Shown here: piece by piece, positions 51,562-62,507 of the stretch
Layout of the letters: every line of letters starts with the position of its first letter
Numbering within the stretch: position 1 is the first letter of the stretch
Assembly (NCBI RefSeq): GCF_009831625.1
Contig: NZ_WUUS01000008.1
Span: 1 to 64,000 of the forward strand
Length of the DNA stretch: 64,000 nucleotides
Source of the DNA: Halobaculum saliterrae
GTDB taxonomy: Archaea > Halobacteriota > Halobacteria > Halobacteriales > Haloferacaceae
Direction of reading: 5' to 3'
The notes under the pieces: model-generated
The model's input: the letters and a program-made list of their open reading frames with translations, nothing else
Told to the model about the DNA's origin: nothing
Databases searched by the model: none
Made by a program: the position numbers and the translations under genes

Positions 51562-53553
51562 TCAGGCCAGCCAGTCCTCGGGCGTGGTGTCGTAGTCGAC
51601 CTCGTCGGCCGCGATCTGCTCGGCGAGTTCGGGCTCCAGCGCGTGGCGTTCGACCGCCTCGCCGTCGTAGCGGAGTCGGATCGGCACCTCCTCGCCGTGG
51701 GGTTCGCTCCCGCGGCGACGGGCGACCTCCACCTCGTGGTCGTCGTACTCGGTGACGATCGTCGCGAGGTTCACCGGTCGCCCCCACAGCTCGAACACGC
51801 GTTCGAGCGTTCCCTTCGCCTGCCCGAGGTCGAGCGCGACGCCGTTGTAGCGGTGGCCCAACAGGAGCTCGCCACGGTTGTCGTAGTTGCCGTCGTACAC
51901 CGCGATCGTCGGGTTCCCGAAGTTGGTGAACCGGAGGAGGAGCTTCCGTTTCACGTCGTCCGGGTCGACGCTGGCGACGCGATACCCCTCGGCCGCCTCG
52001 GAGTACTCGTAGGTGAAGTAGTTGCCCTCGACGACGAACTCCTCGGTGAGGAACTCGTCGACGAAGGTCACGTCGTTGTGGCTCTCGCGCACCTCGCGCA
52101 TCCGCGTCCAGCCGGCGCCGTAGTCCACGTCCGAGAGCGCCGACTCCACGTCCGGGTACACCTCGTCGTCGAACATGTACCGGGCGACCCGCTCCAGTTC
52201 CGATCGGCCGATCCGGCGCAGGAACCCCCTGTTCGCGGGCTTCGCCAGCGAGAAGTGCCGCTCGCACAGCCCCTCGTGGGTCAGCACGGCCCACGGGTAC
52301 GCGTCGACGTCAAGGTCGCCCTCCCTAGCCCGCGCGAGCGCGTCGGCGTCGACGCGGGGGTCGTCGGGGTCGAGGTCGTCCAACGTGTCGGCTGTGACGC
52401 CCGCGATCGCCGGGTCGGGCTCCAACAGGTCGGCCACCTCGTCGAAGTCGATCACGTCGTGGAAGGTGCGCCACGTCACGCCCTCGACGCGGAGCAGTTT
52501 GTCCACCACCTCGCGGCGGTTGGCGTCGTTCTCGACGTACTGCCAGATCTCGAAGCCGAGCTTGTATGGATTGAGCCCCGGCGACCCCAGCACCCGCGCC
52601 ATGTGGTCGGCGTAGGTGAGGAACTCGTCGTCGCCGGCGAAGCGCTCGTCGCCCATCATCAGCGACTCCCAGTACGCGGCCCATCCCTCGTTCATGACCT
52701 TCGTCATCCGCTGGGGCGCGAAGTAGTACGCCTCCCGACGGAGGAGCTCGATCACCTCGTCGGCCCACGGCTCGCGCTCGACGGCCTTGCCCTCCTCGTC
52801 GTCGAACCGCTTGCCGTGCTCGCGAAGGTACGCGAGCACGTCCGGCCGCGGCTCCGGCAGTCGCTCGCGGTCGCGCTGGTCGTCGACCCAGTCGGCGTCG
52901 AACACCTGATCGCGGACCTCAGCGGAGAGGCCCAGACGGTCGAGGCGCTCCTCGATGTCGGTCAGCTCCTCGTCCAGCTCCTCGTCGCCCCCGCGCTCGG
53001 CAGCGAGCGCGCGATGTTGGTCGATCGTGTCCTCGACGCACAACACGGCGTCGATGAGGCGCTCGACCTCCTCGCGGTCGATCTCCGGGTCGGACATGTG
53101 GTCCGCGACGGTCTCGGCGTGTCGCTCCAGCATGGCCGCGGCGTCGGGGTCCTCGCGCTCGCCCGCGAACCGGCCGAACCACTCGTTGTTGCGGAAGAAG
53201 TCGGCGTGCGCCTCGACGTGCGTGATGACCGCCTTCTGGTCGGCGATGGTGTTCGACTCCTGCAGGAACGCGTGGCAGGGGTTGTCGTTGTTGACGATCT
53301 CGAACGCCTTCCCCATGCCGAAGGTGTCCTGCTTGCGCTGGCGGTCGTACTTCATCCCCCACCGCCAGTGCGGGTACCGCGTCTGGAACCCGTCGTAGGC
53401 GATGAGCTCGTTCATCTCGTCGTGGGTCACGACCCAGTAGTTCACCGGGTACGGGCGGAGCCCGAGCTTCTCGGCCAGTTCCCTGGCGCGCTCGGCCGGC
53501 TCCGCCAGTTCCGCGGCGACGCGTCGGGTCGCGACTCGTTCGTCGTGGATCAT
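51562..53553 (-). CDS. SpoVR-family protein
   Basis: The 663-residue protein matches SpoVR/YcgB. Typical stretches are YPVNYWVVTHDEMNELIAYDGFQTRYPHWRWGMKYDRQRKQDTFGMGKAFEIVNNDNPCHAFL near residue 35-95 and EGWAAYWESLMM later. It is the last gene of the prkA-prkA-yeaH-spoVR operon; the same association occurs in bacteria as YeaG-YeaH-YcgB. The biochemical role is unresolved. Confidence 0.96.
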   Translation of the reverse strand: MIHDERVATRRVAAELAEPAERARELAEKLGLRPYPVNYWVVTHDEMNELIAYDGFQTRYPHWRWGMKYDRQRKQDTFGMGKAFEIVNNDNPCHAFLQESNTIADQKAVITHVEAHADFFRNNEWFGRFAGEREDPDAAAMLERHAETVADHMSDPEIDREEVERLIDAVLCVEDTIDQHRALAAERGGDEELDEELTDIEERLDRLGLSAEVRDQVFDADWVDDQRDRERLPEPRPDVLAYLREHGKRFDDEEGKAVEREPWADEVIELLRREAYYFAPQRMTKVMNEGWAAYWESLMMGDERFAGDDEFLTYADHMARVLGSPGLNPYKLGFEIWQYVENDANRREVVDKLLRVEGVTWRTFHDVIDFDEVADLLEPDPAIAGVTADTLDDLDPDDPRVDADALARAREGDLDVDAYPWAVLTHEGLCERHFSLAKPANRGFLRRIGRSELERVARYMFDDEVYPDVESALSDVDYGAGWTRMREVRESHNDVTFVDEFLTEEFVVEGNYFTYEYSEAAEGYRVASVDPDDVKRKLLLRFTNFGNPTIAVYDGNYDNRGELLLGHRYNGVALDLGQAKGTLERVFELWGRPVNLATIVTEYDDHEVEVARRRGSEPHGEEVPIRLRYDGEAVERHALEPELAEQIAADEVDYDTTPEDWLA

Positions 53554-53554
53554 G

Positions 53555-54892
53555 TCAGGTGTCCTCCCCGCCCTCGGTCGAGAGGATCGTGCGGATCGCG
53601 TCGGTCACGTCCTCGGGGCCGGCCACGCGTGCGACGACGACGTTGTCGCGGTCGGCCAGCTCTCGCTCGATCTCCTCGGCGTGGGTCGCGTTGATCGTGT
53701 TGCCGCCGGGCTGGGTCTCCACGTACGCGTGGAGGTTCGCCGGGATGTCGCGCATCAGCGGCACGACGTTCTCGACGGTGTCGTCGCTGGAGTTCTCGGA
53801 GTCGCCGGCGGCGAACACGTAGCGGTTCCACTCGCTGAAGGGGTACTCCTCGAGGATCTCCGCGGCCAGCTCGTACGCGCTGGAGATGCGCGTCCCGCCG
53901 CCCGAGCGGATCCCGAAGAACTCCCCGCGCTCGACCTCCCACGCGTCGGCGTCGTGGGCGACGTAGCGGAACTCCGCCTCGTCGTACTTGCCGGTGAGAT
54001 ACCAGTCCAGCGGCGTGAAGGTGCGCTCGACGAGCTCGCGCTTCGTCTCGCGCATCGACCCGCTCACGTCGCGGATGTTGACGACGACGACGTTCTTCTG
54101 CTTCCTCTCGATCACCTCCGGCTGTCGGTAGCGCTCGTCCTCGCGGCGGAACGGCACCTGCTGGAGCCCCTCGCGGCGGATGCGTTCGTCGACCGGGTCG
54201 CGCTCGACGCGCGCGACGAAGTCGTCGAAGTCCGCGTACTCGTCGAGGTCGACGCCCTCGTCCTCCAGGTCCGCGATCGCCTCGCGGATCCACGCCAGCG
54301 AGACCAGCACGTTCTCCTCGCGACAGAACTCGAAGACGGCGCGCGCGTCGGCGCCGGCGACCCGGCACGCCTCCCGGACGTACCCCTCGTCGAAGTCGGT
54401 GGCGAGCTTCCGCTTGAGGCCGCGCTTGAACAGCTGCTCGAAGTCGAGCGTCGAGTTGGGTCCCGCCCGCGTCAGCTCGGTGAAGTCGCCCTCCACCTCC
54501 TCGACGACGCGTTTGCCCTTCGGCTCCAGATCGAGCCCGAGCTCCTCGTCGAGCTCCCGGGCGAACTCCTCGGGGTCCATCTCGTAGTAGCCGTGCTCGC
54601 CGCCGTCCTCGCCCGGCTCGCCCTCCTCGTCGCCGTCGCCGTCCGCGTCGCCGGGGTCGCCGGGCACGTCGACGGGCTGGCCCGGCTGGGGCGTGCCGTC
54701 CCCGCCCTGTCCGACGCCGCCCATGTCGCGCTGGTCGTACTCGAACGACGGGAGGTCGACCAGCTTCACCGGGATCCGAACGGCGTCCCGCGAGGAGCCG
54801 GAGAGGTCGCCCTCGCGGATGAACTCCGCGAGGTCCGGGCGACGCTGTTCGCCGATCTCCCGGAACCGCTCGAGGTCCTCCCTCAGTCCCAT
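53555..54892 (-). CDS. YeaH/YhbH (DUF444) protein with VWA-like domain
   Basis: The 445-residue protein has an acidic, disordered stretch at about 60-105 and a C-terminal von Willebrand A-like domain containing [13 protein letters not shown] near residue 270, a divergent MIDAS motif. It lies one base from spoVR and overlaps the second prkA by 10 bp. Bacterial relatives act together with YeaG/PrkA kinase. Confidence 0.93.
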   Translation of the reverse strand: MGLREDLERFREIGEQRRPDLAEFIREGDLSGSSRDAVRIPVKLVDLPSFEYDQRDMGGVGQGGDGTPQPGQPVDVPGDPGDADGDGDEEGEPGEDGGEHGYYEMDPEEFARELDEELGLDLEPKGKRVVEEVEGDFTELTRAGPNSTLDFEQLFKRGLKRKLATDFDEGYVREACRVAGADARAVFEFCREENVLVSLAWIREAIADLEDEGVDLDEYADFDDFVARVERDPVDERIRREGLQQVPFRREDERYRQPEVIERKQKNVVVVNIRDVSGSMRETKRELVERTFTPLDWYLTGKYDEAEFRYVAHDADAWEVERGEFFGIRSGGGTRISSAYELAAEILEEYPFSEWNRYVFAAGDSENSSDDTVENVVPLMRDIPANLHAYVETQPGGNTINATHAEEIERELADRDNVVVARVAGPEDVTDAIRTILSTEGGEDT

Positions 54893-57186
54893 CGGCCCTT
54901 CACCTCGCGCATCACGTGTCTGCTGGCGAGCTCGGCCGACGCCTCGCTGTAGCCCTGTTCGGTCGTCATGTGGTCGATCGTGGCCTCCTTGATCCGGGCG
55001 GTCTCCGTGTTCGCGGGCGGGTCGTCCCACTGGGCGGGGTCGAGGTCGTCGTGGATGCGGCGGACGTCCTCCCACGAGTGGGCCTCCAACACCGCACGGA
55101 TCACCGGGACCGTCGAGAGGTCCACGTCCTCGACGGCGAACTCGTCGTCGCGGTTCTCCCAGGCGTAGCGGTTCAGCGCGGTGATCACCGTGTCCCGGCG
55201 GAACGCCTCGACGGCCTCGCTCGGCTCGTTGCCCGCGTAGTCGTCCTCGTCGAACCGGCCGAGGTGCTCGGTCTCGAACACCTTCAACAGGAGCGGGTCC
55301 GGGTCGACGGCGCCGCGGTCGGTGTCCACCTGCTCGCCGGCGTCCCACGCGAACACGTGCTCGACGTACTCGGCGACCGTCTCCTCGGCGACGCCCTTGT
55401 CGGAGAGCACGGCGTCGAGCACGTCCGCCTCCTGCAGTTCGAACGCGTGCTCCTTCACCGTCGCCAGCCGGCCCTCGTACTCGGCGATCTCCGCGCGCGA
55501 GAACACGGGCGCCGTCGACAGGTCCTCGGCCATCGCGTGGAGGACGTCCTCGGGCGTGAGCACGTCCTCGACCGGGAGGTCCGGGTGGGCGCGGCCCGTC
55601 TCGCCGTGGAGCAGGTCGGCGATCGTGTCCCGCGTGTACGTGACGGGGACCCCGTGGGCGCCGTCCTCCCCGTCGAACTCGTACTCGTCGGCGTCGACGC
55701 GCTCGTCGCCGTCGCGGACGAACCCACGGTCGAACAGCAACGCCTTGTCGATCAGGCCGATCGACGCGGGCAGGTCCTCGGCGTCCAGTCGGGTGACGAC
55801 GGCGTACATCGCGGCCGCCTCCAGCGCGTGGGGCGCGAGTTCGCGCTCGCGGACGCGACCGCGGTCGTCGCGCAGCCGGACGGTCAGCGGCTCGGCCATC
55901 CGCTCGCGGAGCCGCTCGTGGGCGGCCTCCGGGTCGGCCGCGTCGATCTCGGCGTCCCAGACCGCCGTCTCGTCGGTCAGCTCGCGGTGGATCAGCTCCG
56001 TCTCCAGACTGACGCTCGTGAGATAGCGGAACTCGTGCCGGTCGAGCCGGCGCTTGAGCGCCTTCAGCGGGTCGCGGTCGTTGCGGTCGGCGAACTGCTC
56101 CAGCTCGGCGTCCAGGTCCGGGTTCGAGATGACGACCAACTGCGTATCCAGATCCATCCCGATGCCCTTGTCGAGCTTCACCCGCTTCTCGTCGGGCACG
56201 TTCAACAGCTTCCGCAGCAGGTCGGCGTGCTGGCTGGCGTCCTCGACGACCGTGAGCAGGCCGTTGCCCTGCGAGAGCACGCCGTCGTAGCTGAACGCGC
56301 GCGGGTCCTTGCGCCCGCGGGCGTTGAGCTCGCGGAGCATCCCCGGCATCCACGAGCCGACCAGCCGCTCCTTCGGGGAGCCGTCGTCCTCCGCGTGGAG
56401 GACGCCCACACCCCTGCCCACGTCGACGACGTAGTTCTTCACGCGGAGGTGTCGGCGGTCGGTCACCGCCGAGAACAGGTCGGGGCGGCCGGCCCGCCGG
56501 TAGCGCTCCTCGAGGATCTCGAACGCCTCCCGGCTGAACGGGTCGAGTTCGGAGTCGGCACGGATCGGGATGTGGTCGTCGTGGGCGCCGTTGAGCGCGT
56601 CCACGAGATCGGCGCGGACCGCCGGCGGAAACACCGACAGCGGGTTCGCCTGCACCGGCGACTCGTACCAGTCGTCCTCGGCGTCGTCGCCGGCGGCGTA
56701 GCTGAGGCTCCGATCCTCGTCGCGGGCGGCGATGTTCCACTCGACGGTGTATCGGCGCCCCTCCTCGGTCTTCGAGTACGCGCGCAACCCGTTGATCAGG
56801 CACCGCTTCAGCTCCGACTTGCCCGTCGCCGTCGGCCCGTCGAACCAGTGGATCTTCTCCTCCTTCCCTCGTCCGGCGGCGACGGTGCGGAGGTCGTCGA
56901 CGAACGCGTTGAGCACGCCGGTGTTGCCGAGGACGGCGTGCTCGCCGTCGTTTTCGGGGTCGTCGAAGAAGCGGTAGCGCTCGCGCTCGACGCCCTCCTC
57001 GACGACGGTGCGGGTGCCCATCGACTCGACCGCCGAGAGGAGGTATCTGGCCGCGTGGCTGGCTACCCCGGGTCGCTCGAACGCCAGATCGACGAACTCC
57101 GCGAGCGAGCGCGGCGGCTCGTAGGCGCCCTCGAGCGCCTCGTCGGCCCGCGCGAGGTAGTCCGTCGACTCGGTCATCTCGGTCAT
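54883..57186 (-). CDS. PrkA-type serine protein kinase, divergent paralogue
   Basis: The 767-residue protein has the PrkA AAA+ core with the P-loop GPTATGKS at residues 117-124, compared with GPVGSGKS in the first paralogue. It is longer than usual because of extra C-terminal sequence. Two in-frame ATGs lie close (57186 and 57177). It starts 1 bp after the first prkA stop and overlaps yeaH, so it is part of one transcript. The divergent P-loop suggests it may be regulatory rather than catalytic. Confidence 0.92.
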   Translation of the reverse strand: MTEMTESTDYLARADEALEGAYEPPRSLAEFVDLAFERPGVASHAARYLLSAVESMGTRTVVEEGVERERYRFFDDPENDGEHAVLGNTGVLNAFVDDLRTVAAGRGKEEKIHWFDGPTATGKSELKRCLINGLRAYSKTEEGRRYTVEWNIAARDEDRSLSYAAGDDAEDDWYESPVQANPLSVFPPAVRADLVDALNGAHDDHIPIRADSELDPFSREAFEILEERYRRAGRPDLFSAVTDRRHLRVKNYVVDVGRGVGVLHAEDDGSPKERLVGSWMPGMLRELNARGRKDPRAFSYDGVLSQGNGLLTVVEDASQHADLLRKLLNVPDEKRVKLDKGIGMDLDTQLVVISNPDLDAELEQFADRNDRDPLKALKRRLDRHEFRYLTSVSLETELIHRELTDETAVWDAEIDAADPEAAHERLRERMAEPLTVRLRDDRGRVRERELAPHALEAAAMYAVVTRLDAEDLPASIGLIDKALLFDRGFVRDGDERVDADEYEFDGEDGAHGVPVTYTRDTIADLLHGETGRAHPDLPVEDVLTPEDVLHAMAEDLSTAPVFSRAEIAEYEGRLATVKEHAFELQEADVLDAVLSDKGVAEETVAEYVEHVFAWDAGEQVDTDRGAVDPDPLLLKVFETEHLGRFDEDDYAGNEPSEAVEAFRRDTVITALNRYAWENRDDEFAVEDVDLSTVPVIRAVLEAHSWEDVRRIHDDLDPAQWDDPPANTETARIKEATIDHMTTEQGYSEASAELASRHVMREVKGRWD

Positions 57187-57187
57187 C

Positions 57188-59302
57188 TCAGTCCTCGAGC
57201 TCGCTCTTGGCGACCTCCGCGCCGGCGAACTCCAGCACCTCGCGGGCGCCCTCGGCGGAGTAGCCCTGTTCGGTCAGGGCGTCGACCCACGCGGCGCGCT
57301 CGTCGTCGTCGAGCTCCCCGGCCGACACCAGCGCGGAGAAGTTGATGTTGTGCTTCTTGTCCTCCCACAGCTTCCGCTCCAGGGCGCGCCGGAGCCGGTC
57401 GTTCTCCTGCGGGTCGAAGCTCGACCCCTCGCGGGCGCGGCGACTGACCCAGTTCGCGACCTCCTGTCTGAAGTCGTCCTTCCGGTCGCCGGGGATCTCC
57501 AGCTTCTCCTCGACGGAGCGGAGGAACGTCTCGTCGGGCTCCTGCTCGCGGCCGGTGAGGTCGTCCTCGACGGTCGTGTCGTCGATGTACGCCATCACGT
57601 GGTCCATGTACTTCTCGCCCTGCCGACGGATCTCGTCGACGTCGTACGCCAGCGCGTGGCGCACGTCCTCGATGGCGCGCTCCTTGTACTCCTCGCGCAC
57701 GAGTTCGAGGTAGCGGTGGTACGTGTCGAGCTTCTCCTCGGGGATCGACCCGTGGTTCTCGAGGTTGTGCTCGAAGTGTTTGAACACCGCAAGCGGCGAG
57801 AGGTACCCCCGGTCCCTGTGCCGGGAGTCCATGATCGCCTCGGCGATCTCGTCGCCGATGAACCGGGCGGAGACGCCCTCCATCCCCTCGGCGATGTCGG
57901 CCGCGCGGTCGCCGTTCTCCCTGAGCTTGCGCTCGTCGATCTCGTCGGTCTCGTCGATCTCGCCGTTGTACGCCTTCGCCTTCTGGACCAGCGAGACGGA
58001 CTCGTCGGTCGGCTCCTCGACGCGGGTGAGCACGCCGAAGAGGCCGGCCATCTCCATCGCGTGCGGCTCGATGTGGATGTCGGGCACGTCGGCGTTGCGG
58101 AGCATCTTCCGGTAGATCTCCGCCTCCTCGGTGTACTCGAGGACGTACGGGTAGTCGATCCGCTTGGTGCGGTCGTTGAACGCCTCCATCTTCTCGTCGC
58201 CCTTCTTGTCCCGGTACTCGGGCATGTTCGTCCGGCCGACGATCACCTGGTCGATGTCGATCCGCGGGTTGTTGCGCGGCTTGATCGTCTGCTCCTGGCT
58301 GGCGTGCAGGAAGTCGTAGAGGAACTCCCGCTGGAGCTTCAACAGCTCCTCGCCGGAGAAGATGCCGCGGTTGGCGTTGCAGAACGCCCCCGCGTAGTCG
58401 AACGCCCGCGGGTCGTTCTCACCGTACACCGCGAGCTTCGAGTAGTTGACGTCGCCGGTGAGCTCCGTCTCGTCCTGGTTCTTCTTGTCCTTGGGCTCGA
58501 ACGTCTCGATGGACCGGCGCTGGTTCTCGTCGGCAACGAGCCGGATCACCTCGACGTGGTTCTCCAACACCGCCTGCAGGTCGTCCTCGTAGTGCGCGAG
58601 CAGCTCGTCCATGTAGAAGCCCGACGCGGGGTCGAGGCTCTGCTCGTTGCGGATCGTGTACGGCGCGTCGAGCGCCCCGTTCAGCTCCTCGATCACCCCG
58701 TCGCGTTGCTCCTGCGGGAGCAACACGAGCGGGTCCTGGTTCATCGCCGAGCGGACGGTGTCGTCGGCGGGGTCCTGGTCCTCGATCACCGAACAGAGGT
58801 CGGTCCACCTGAACGTGTACATCCGCCCCTCGTCGCGGCGGGTGTAGTCCTCGAAGTAGCGTCGGACGAGCCAGTCGAAGTGGCTCTTCCCCGAGCCGAC
58901 CGGACCCAACAGCAGCTTGATCCGCTTCTCCGGTCCGAGCCCGCGCGCTCCGGACTTCACCTTGTTGACGAACTCGTGGATCGACTCGTGGACCTCCCGG
59001 CCGTAGAAGGTGTTCTCGCCGTCGTGGATCGGGTCCTCCGAGGCGAGCAGGTACTCCACGACGCCCGCGTCCTCGTCGTAGCGCGTGCCGTAGTGGTCGA
59101 ACATGTCGGCGACGCGCTGGTGGGCGTTGCGTGCGATCCGGGGGTCGGCTGTGACCTCCCGGAGATACCACTCGAAGGGCTTCGCCTCCCGGAGGTCCGC
59201 GGGAACCGACCGCTTGTACTCCCGGCTGAGCTCCTCGAGCGTGTGCGTTCTCGATGCCTCCCCCGGCGTCCGATCGTTCGCGTTGTCGGTCTGTTCACTC
59301 AT
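57188..59302 (-). CDS. prkA: PrkA-type serine protein kinase
   Basis: The 704-residue AAA+ kinase has FEWYLREVTADPRIARNAHQRVADMFDHYG near the N-terminus, the P-loop GPVGSGKS at 133-140, and the kinase-like C-terminal region. In bacteria PrkA/YeaG acts in stress and stationary-phase physiology with YeaH and SpoVR. It heads the operon, and the ATG at 59302 is preferred to upstream in-frame Met codons because those overlap unlikely sequence. Confidence 0.95.
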   Translation of the reverse strand: MSEQTDNANDRTPGEASRTHTLEELSREYKRSVPADLREAKPFEWYLREVTADPRIARNAHQRVADMFDHYGTRYDEDAGVVEYLLASEDPIHDGENTFYGREVHESIHEFVNKVKSGARGLGPEKRIKLLLGPVGSGKSHFDWLVRRYFEDYTRRDEGRMYTFRWTDLCSVIEDQDPADDTVRSAMNQDPLVLLPQEQRDGVIEELNGALDAPYTIRNEQSLDPASGFYMDELLAHYEDDLQAVLENHVEVIRLVADENQRRSIETFEPKDKKNQDETELTGDVNYSKLAVYGENDPRAFDYAGAFCNANRGIFSGEELLKLQREFLYDFLHASQEQTIKPRNNPRIDIDQVIVGRTNMPEYRDKKGDEKMEAFNDRTKRIDYPYVLEYTEEAEIYRKMLRNADVPDIHIEPHAMEMAGLFGVLTRVEEPTDESVSLVQKAKAYNGEIDETDEIDERKLRENGDRAADIAEGMEGVSARFIGDEIAEAIMDSRHRDRGYLSPLAVFKHFEHNLENHGSIPEEKLDTYHRYLELVREEYKERAIEDVRHALAYDVDEIRRQGEKYMDHVMAYIDDTTVEDDLTGREQEPDETFLRSVEEKLEIPGDRKDDFRQEVANWVSRRAREGSSFDPQENDRLRRALERKLWEDKKHNINFSALVSAGELDDDERAAWVDALTEQGYSAEGAREVLEFAGAEVAKSELED

Positions 59303-59733
59303 GTGTGGGGCCACGTGCGCGGGGACGACCGCGACGGTCCCGCCTGCTGGCACCCGGTGTCGACGCCGACGCCCGCACCGCCGGCTGACACCGGTCCGGG
59401 CGCCGCCGGACCGCCGTGTCCGCTCGTGCCACTCGACCGCACGGGGATCCGGCGTGGACAGCGTCTCCAACAGAACTCGTCGTGGGGGCGGTCGGTGGGG
59501 GTCGTTGCCTCCGTCCCGTGGTCGGACCGAGACTATATGATTTGGTAGGTGTTAACACGGATAAGTCTGTCGGCAATTACGGCCGCTACCGTCCCGCCCT
59601 CGATCGGTTGTCGGATCGACCAGCCGGCCGAATACCACCGAACGACTTCGCTGCGTCGGATCGGTCGATCGCCGCCGTCTCCGTCACGGACGCCGAGCGT
59701 GTCGCCTAAGCCGTCGGACCGGCAACGCCCACC
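59303..59733. other. Intergenic region with a palindromic promoter element
   Basis: A TCATATAGTC box on the minus strand at 59531-59540 is the best promoter for the prkA operon and implies a leader of about 200 nt. The perfect palindrome GTGTTAACAC at 59549-59558 lies just upstream of it. I see no convincing gene in this interval. Confidence 0.55.
59549..59558 (-). promoter_or_regulatory. Palindrome GTGTTAACAC upstream of the prkA operon
   Basis: Ten-base perfect palindrome next to the TATA-like box at 59531-59540. Its position about 10 bp upstream of that box fits an activator or repressor site for the operon. Confidence 0.55.
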
Positions 59734-60282
59734 ATGACCGACGACAGCGACGGGCGGGCCGAGGACGAGGACGGCGTCGGCCCGACCACGGCCGGCGACA
59801 CCGAGATCGGCGGCGGAGACGAGGGGACGGACGGGGCCGCCGGGGGAGTGGGCGGGACCGGCTCCGAGAAGGCCGGGGAGGCGGCGGTCGATTCGGGGAT
59901 CGACGCCGACGTGCTCGCCGACGGCTGGCGGCTGTGGAACGAGGAGCCGAGCGGTCGCGCGATCGTCGTCTTCCGACCGGACGTGTTCGACGCCGACCGC
60001 TTCCCCGCGCCGTGTCTCCCGACGGTGTACCTCACGAACGGCTCGCGGAACGCTCGGCCGGGCGCCGGACAGCGGCGAACCGACGAGTGGCACGTGACGC
60101 TGTTCCTCGAACCCGAGGTGGAGGCCGAGTCGACGACGTTCGACGACCGCGCGGCCGCGTTGGAGGGCGTCCGCGACGTGACCGAGCGGTTCGTCGCCGG
60201 CGCGATCGACTACCGCGGGGCCTATCAGGTCCCGCGGGAGGCGTACCTCGACGAACTCGACGACCTGATCGGCGGCGAGTGA
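59734..60282 (+). CDS. Haloarchaeal hypothetical protein (DUF5820-like)
   Basis: The 182-residue protein has an acidic/glycine-rich N-terminus (1-60) and a conserved core GWRLWNEEPSGRAIVVFRPDVFDADRFPAPCLPTVYLTNGSRNARPG, then WHVTLFLEPEVE. I recall a haloarchaeal family of this type; the function is unknown. Confidence 0.72.
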   Translation: MTDDSDGRAEDEDGVGPTTAGDTEIGGGDEGTDGAAGGVGGTGSEKAGEAAVDSGIDADVLADGWRLWNEEPSGRAIVVFRPDVFDADRFPAPCLPTVYLTNGSRNARPGAGQRRTDEWHVTLFLEPEVEAESTTFDDRAAALEGVRDVTERFVAGAIDYRGAYQVPREAYLDELDDLIGGE

Positions 60283-60409
60283 GGGGGCGCCGGCGGCGGT
60301 CGTCGAGCAGCCCGGTGGCTGCGGAGTCGCTGGGGATCAGTCGACCCGCCCGGTCGCCGGGGAGTCGGGCGGCGACGCCGTTATCAGCGGCGCGCGGGAT
60401 ACTCCGATC

Positions 60410-60865
60410 GTGTCCACCGTCACGCTCATCGGAACACGGCTCGCCGCCGAGGGAACCGAGTTCGTCTACCGGGGGGAGTCCGGCGCCTGCGAGGGCTGTC
60501 CGTATCGCGGGCAGTGTCTCAACCTCGTCGAGGGACGCCGATACCGGGTGACCGGCGTCCGCGACGGGACGCAGGCGCTCGACTGTGCGGTCCACGCCGA
60601 CGCGAGCGTGCGCGCCGTCGAGGTCGAGCCCGCGACCGTCACCGCGAACGTCCCCTCCCGCGGCGCGTACGCGGGCTCGAAGTCGTCGCTGGAGGGGCCC
60701 TGTCCGCACGTCGAGTGTCCGAGCCACGGACTGTGCGAACCGCTGGGCGCCGACTTCGACGAGGAGTACCGCATCGCGGAGGTCGACGGCGATCCGCCCC
60801 ACGAGGTGTGCCATCTCGACCGGGATCTGACGACGGTGACGTTCGAGGCGCCGGAGAACGAGTAG
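60410..60865 (+). CDS. UPF0179-family protein
   Basis: The 151-residue protein has conserved cysteines: CEGCPYRGQC, a single Cys in LDCAVH, CPHVECPSHGLC and a final CHL. These suggest a metal or Fe-S site. Members occur in most archaea, with unknown function. The GTG start fits the frame. Confidence 0.92.
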   Translation: MSTVTLIGTRLAAEGTEFVYRGESGACEGCPYRGQCLNLVEGRRYRVTGVRDGTQALDCAVHADASVRAVEVEPATVTANVPSRGAYAGSKSSLEGPCPHVECPSHGLCEPLGADFDEEYRIAEVDGDPPHEVCHLDRDLTTVTFEAPENE

Positions 60866-60902
60866 GACCGCGCGACTGCGGACGGACCGCTCGGAGAACC
60901 GA

Positions 60903-61604
60903 CTACTCCTCTCCCTCGGGCGTTCGCGTTCCGCTGGCGTTGACCGCCGCCAGCTCCTCGCTGTCGAGCTCCTGCATCGGGTCGGGGAGGTGTTCGGCCG
61001 CGGCGTCGAGGTCGGCCATGGCCTCGCGAACCGCAGCGGACTGCGGTCCGTCGCCGAGGTTGAGTTGGCGGAGGTACCCCCGTGCGAGCGCGACGTACAC
61101 GCCGGCCTCCGCGAGATACGAGCAGCCGAGCATGTTCGCCCAGACGTGGCCCGGCCGGTTCACGGTCCGGTGGAACACGTACGACTCCCCGAGCGACCCC
61201 TCGATCGCGTCGACCGCGAGCGTCGACAGCCGTGACTTCGCCTCGACCCACAGGTCCAACTGCTCGCCCCAGTACCCCCGGAGGCGCTCGGCGTCGTACG
61301 CGAGGTCCACGTCGAACCGCTCCGCCGCGACGCCGCGGGCGGCGAGCGCGTCCGCGACGGCCGCGCCGGCGCTCGCGGGGTCGACGCCGTCGTCGACGCC
61401 GCAGACGACGCGGAGGGTCGGCACCTCGTAACGGCCGGCGGCGTCCCAGAAGGAGTGGAACCACAGCGCCACCTCCCCGTCCGCCGTCGCCTCCCGCATC
61501 GCGGGGGCGACGGTCCTCGTGAGCACGCGGTGCTTGCCGGCCAGCGAACCGTCGGAGTCGGCCGCGAGGTCGCGCCAGCGCACCGCGGCGGCGAGGTAGT
61601 CCAT
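60903..61604 (-). CDS. Haloarchaeal hypothetical protein
   Basis: The 233-residue protein is mostly alpha-helical, with RWRDLAADSDGSLAGKHRVLTRTVAPAMREA and FHRTVNRPGHVWANMLGCSYLAEAGVYVALARGYLRQLNLG near the middle. I do not recognise it. The ATG at 61604 is chosen. Confidence 0.7.
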   Translation of the reverse strand: MDYLAAAVRWRDLAADSDGSLAGKHRVLTRTVAPAMREATADGEVALWFHSFWDAAGRYEVPTLRVVCGVDDGVDPASAGAAVADALAARGVAAERFDVDLAYDAERLRGYWGEQLDLWVEAKSRLSTLAVDAIEGSLGESYVFHRTVNRPGHVWANMLGCSYLAEAGVYVALARGYLRQLNLGDGPQSAAVREAMADLDAAAEHLPDPMQELDSEELAAVNASGTRTPEGEE

Positions 61605-61676
61605 ACGTCCACGTGTGTGTCCGGGGCCGATAAACACCGATGGGAGCGTCGCAACGTCGGCCGGCACGGCCCGGGC

Positions 61677-62507
61677 TCAGTCGTCGCGCGTGAGTCCCCC
61701 GACGAACTCGCGGAGCTCCCGTCCGTACCGCTCGGGCTCCTCGAGGAAGGGCGAGTGACCGGAGTCGGGATACACCGACAGGTCGGCGTCGGGGAGCCGC
61801 CGGTCGACCGCACGGGCGGCCTCGACGTCGACGACGGCGTCGTGTGTGCCGTGGGTGAGCATGACCGGCACGTCGAGGTCGTCCAGGAAGTCGAGGTGCG
61901 AGATCGTGCGGTCGCGCATCGCGTCGCGGACGCGGGGCGGAACCACCGCGCCGTAGCCGAGCATCCGGTAGCGGTCCTCGGGATCGAGCCGGCCGCGGAC
62001 GCACAGCTCGACGAACCGGTCGAGCGCCCGGGCGCTCGTCTCGGCGTCCGTCGACGTGATCTCCGGGAACAGGTCGACGTACTCGTGTCCGAGCCAGCCG
62101 TTCGTGGTCTCGGTGCCGATCCCGGCGACGACCCCCACGAGGTTCACCCCGGCGACGCGGTCGGTCCCGCGGACGGCGAGGTAGTCGAGCGCCACGAGCG
62201 ACCCGTAGGACCACCCGACGAGGACGAACGAGTCGAGGCCGAGCGCGTCGGCGACGGCGTCAACGTCGTCGGCCCACGCCTCCGGGTCGTCGTACCCGTC
62301 GCGCGGCTTCCCCGAGTCGCCGTGGCCGCGCAGGTCCATCGCGACGAGGCGGTGGTCGTCGGCAAGTCCGGACCGGAACTGCTCGCGCCACGAGCGGTGA
62401 CACTGCAGGTAGCCGTGGAGGAACAGGACCGGCGGCCCGTCCCGCGGTCCCGCCTCGGCGACGTGGATGTCCGGTTCGCCCGATCGCGCGACCGTCTGTG
62501 AGCGCAT
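61677..62507 (-). CDS. Alpha/beta hydrolase
   Basis: The 276-residue hydrolase has the oxyanion region LFLHGYLQCHRSW, the nucleophile elbow GWSYGS near 98-103, and the catalytic His in YPDSGHSPF with an Asp in THGTHDAVV. The substrate is unknown. The start at 62507 is the first Met in the family context. Confidence 0.92.
   Translation of the reverse strand: MRSQTVARSGEPDIHVAEAGPRDGPPVLFLHGYLQCHRSWREQFRSGLADDHRLVAMDLRGHGDSGKPRDGYDDPEAWADDVDAVADALGLDSFVLVGWSYGSLVALDYLAVRGTDRVAGVNLVGVVAGIGTETTNGWLGHEYVDLFPEITSTDAETSARALDRFVELCVRGRLDPEDRYRMLGYGAVVPPRVRDAMRDRTISHLDFLDDLDVPVMLTHGTHDAVVDVEAARAVDRRLPDADLSVYPDSGHSPFLEEPERYGRELREFVGGLTRDD

Noticed and set aside
59416..59709. A 97-codon plus-strand frame upstream of the prkA operon
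   Set aside because: It covers the promoter and palindrome and has no recognisable protein features.
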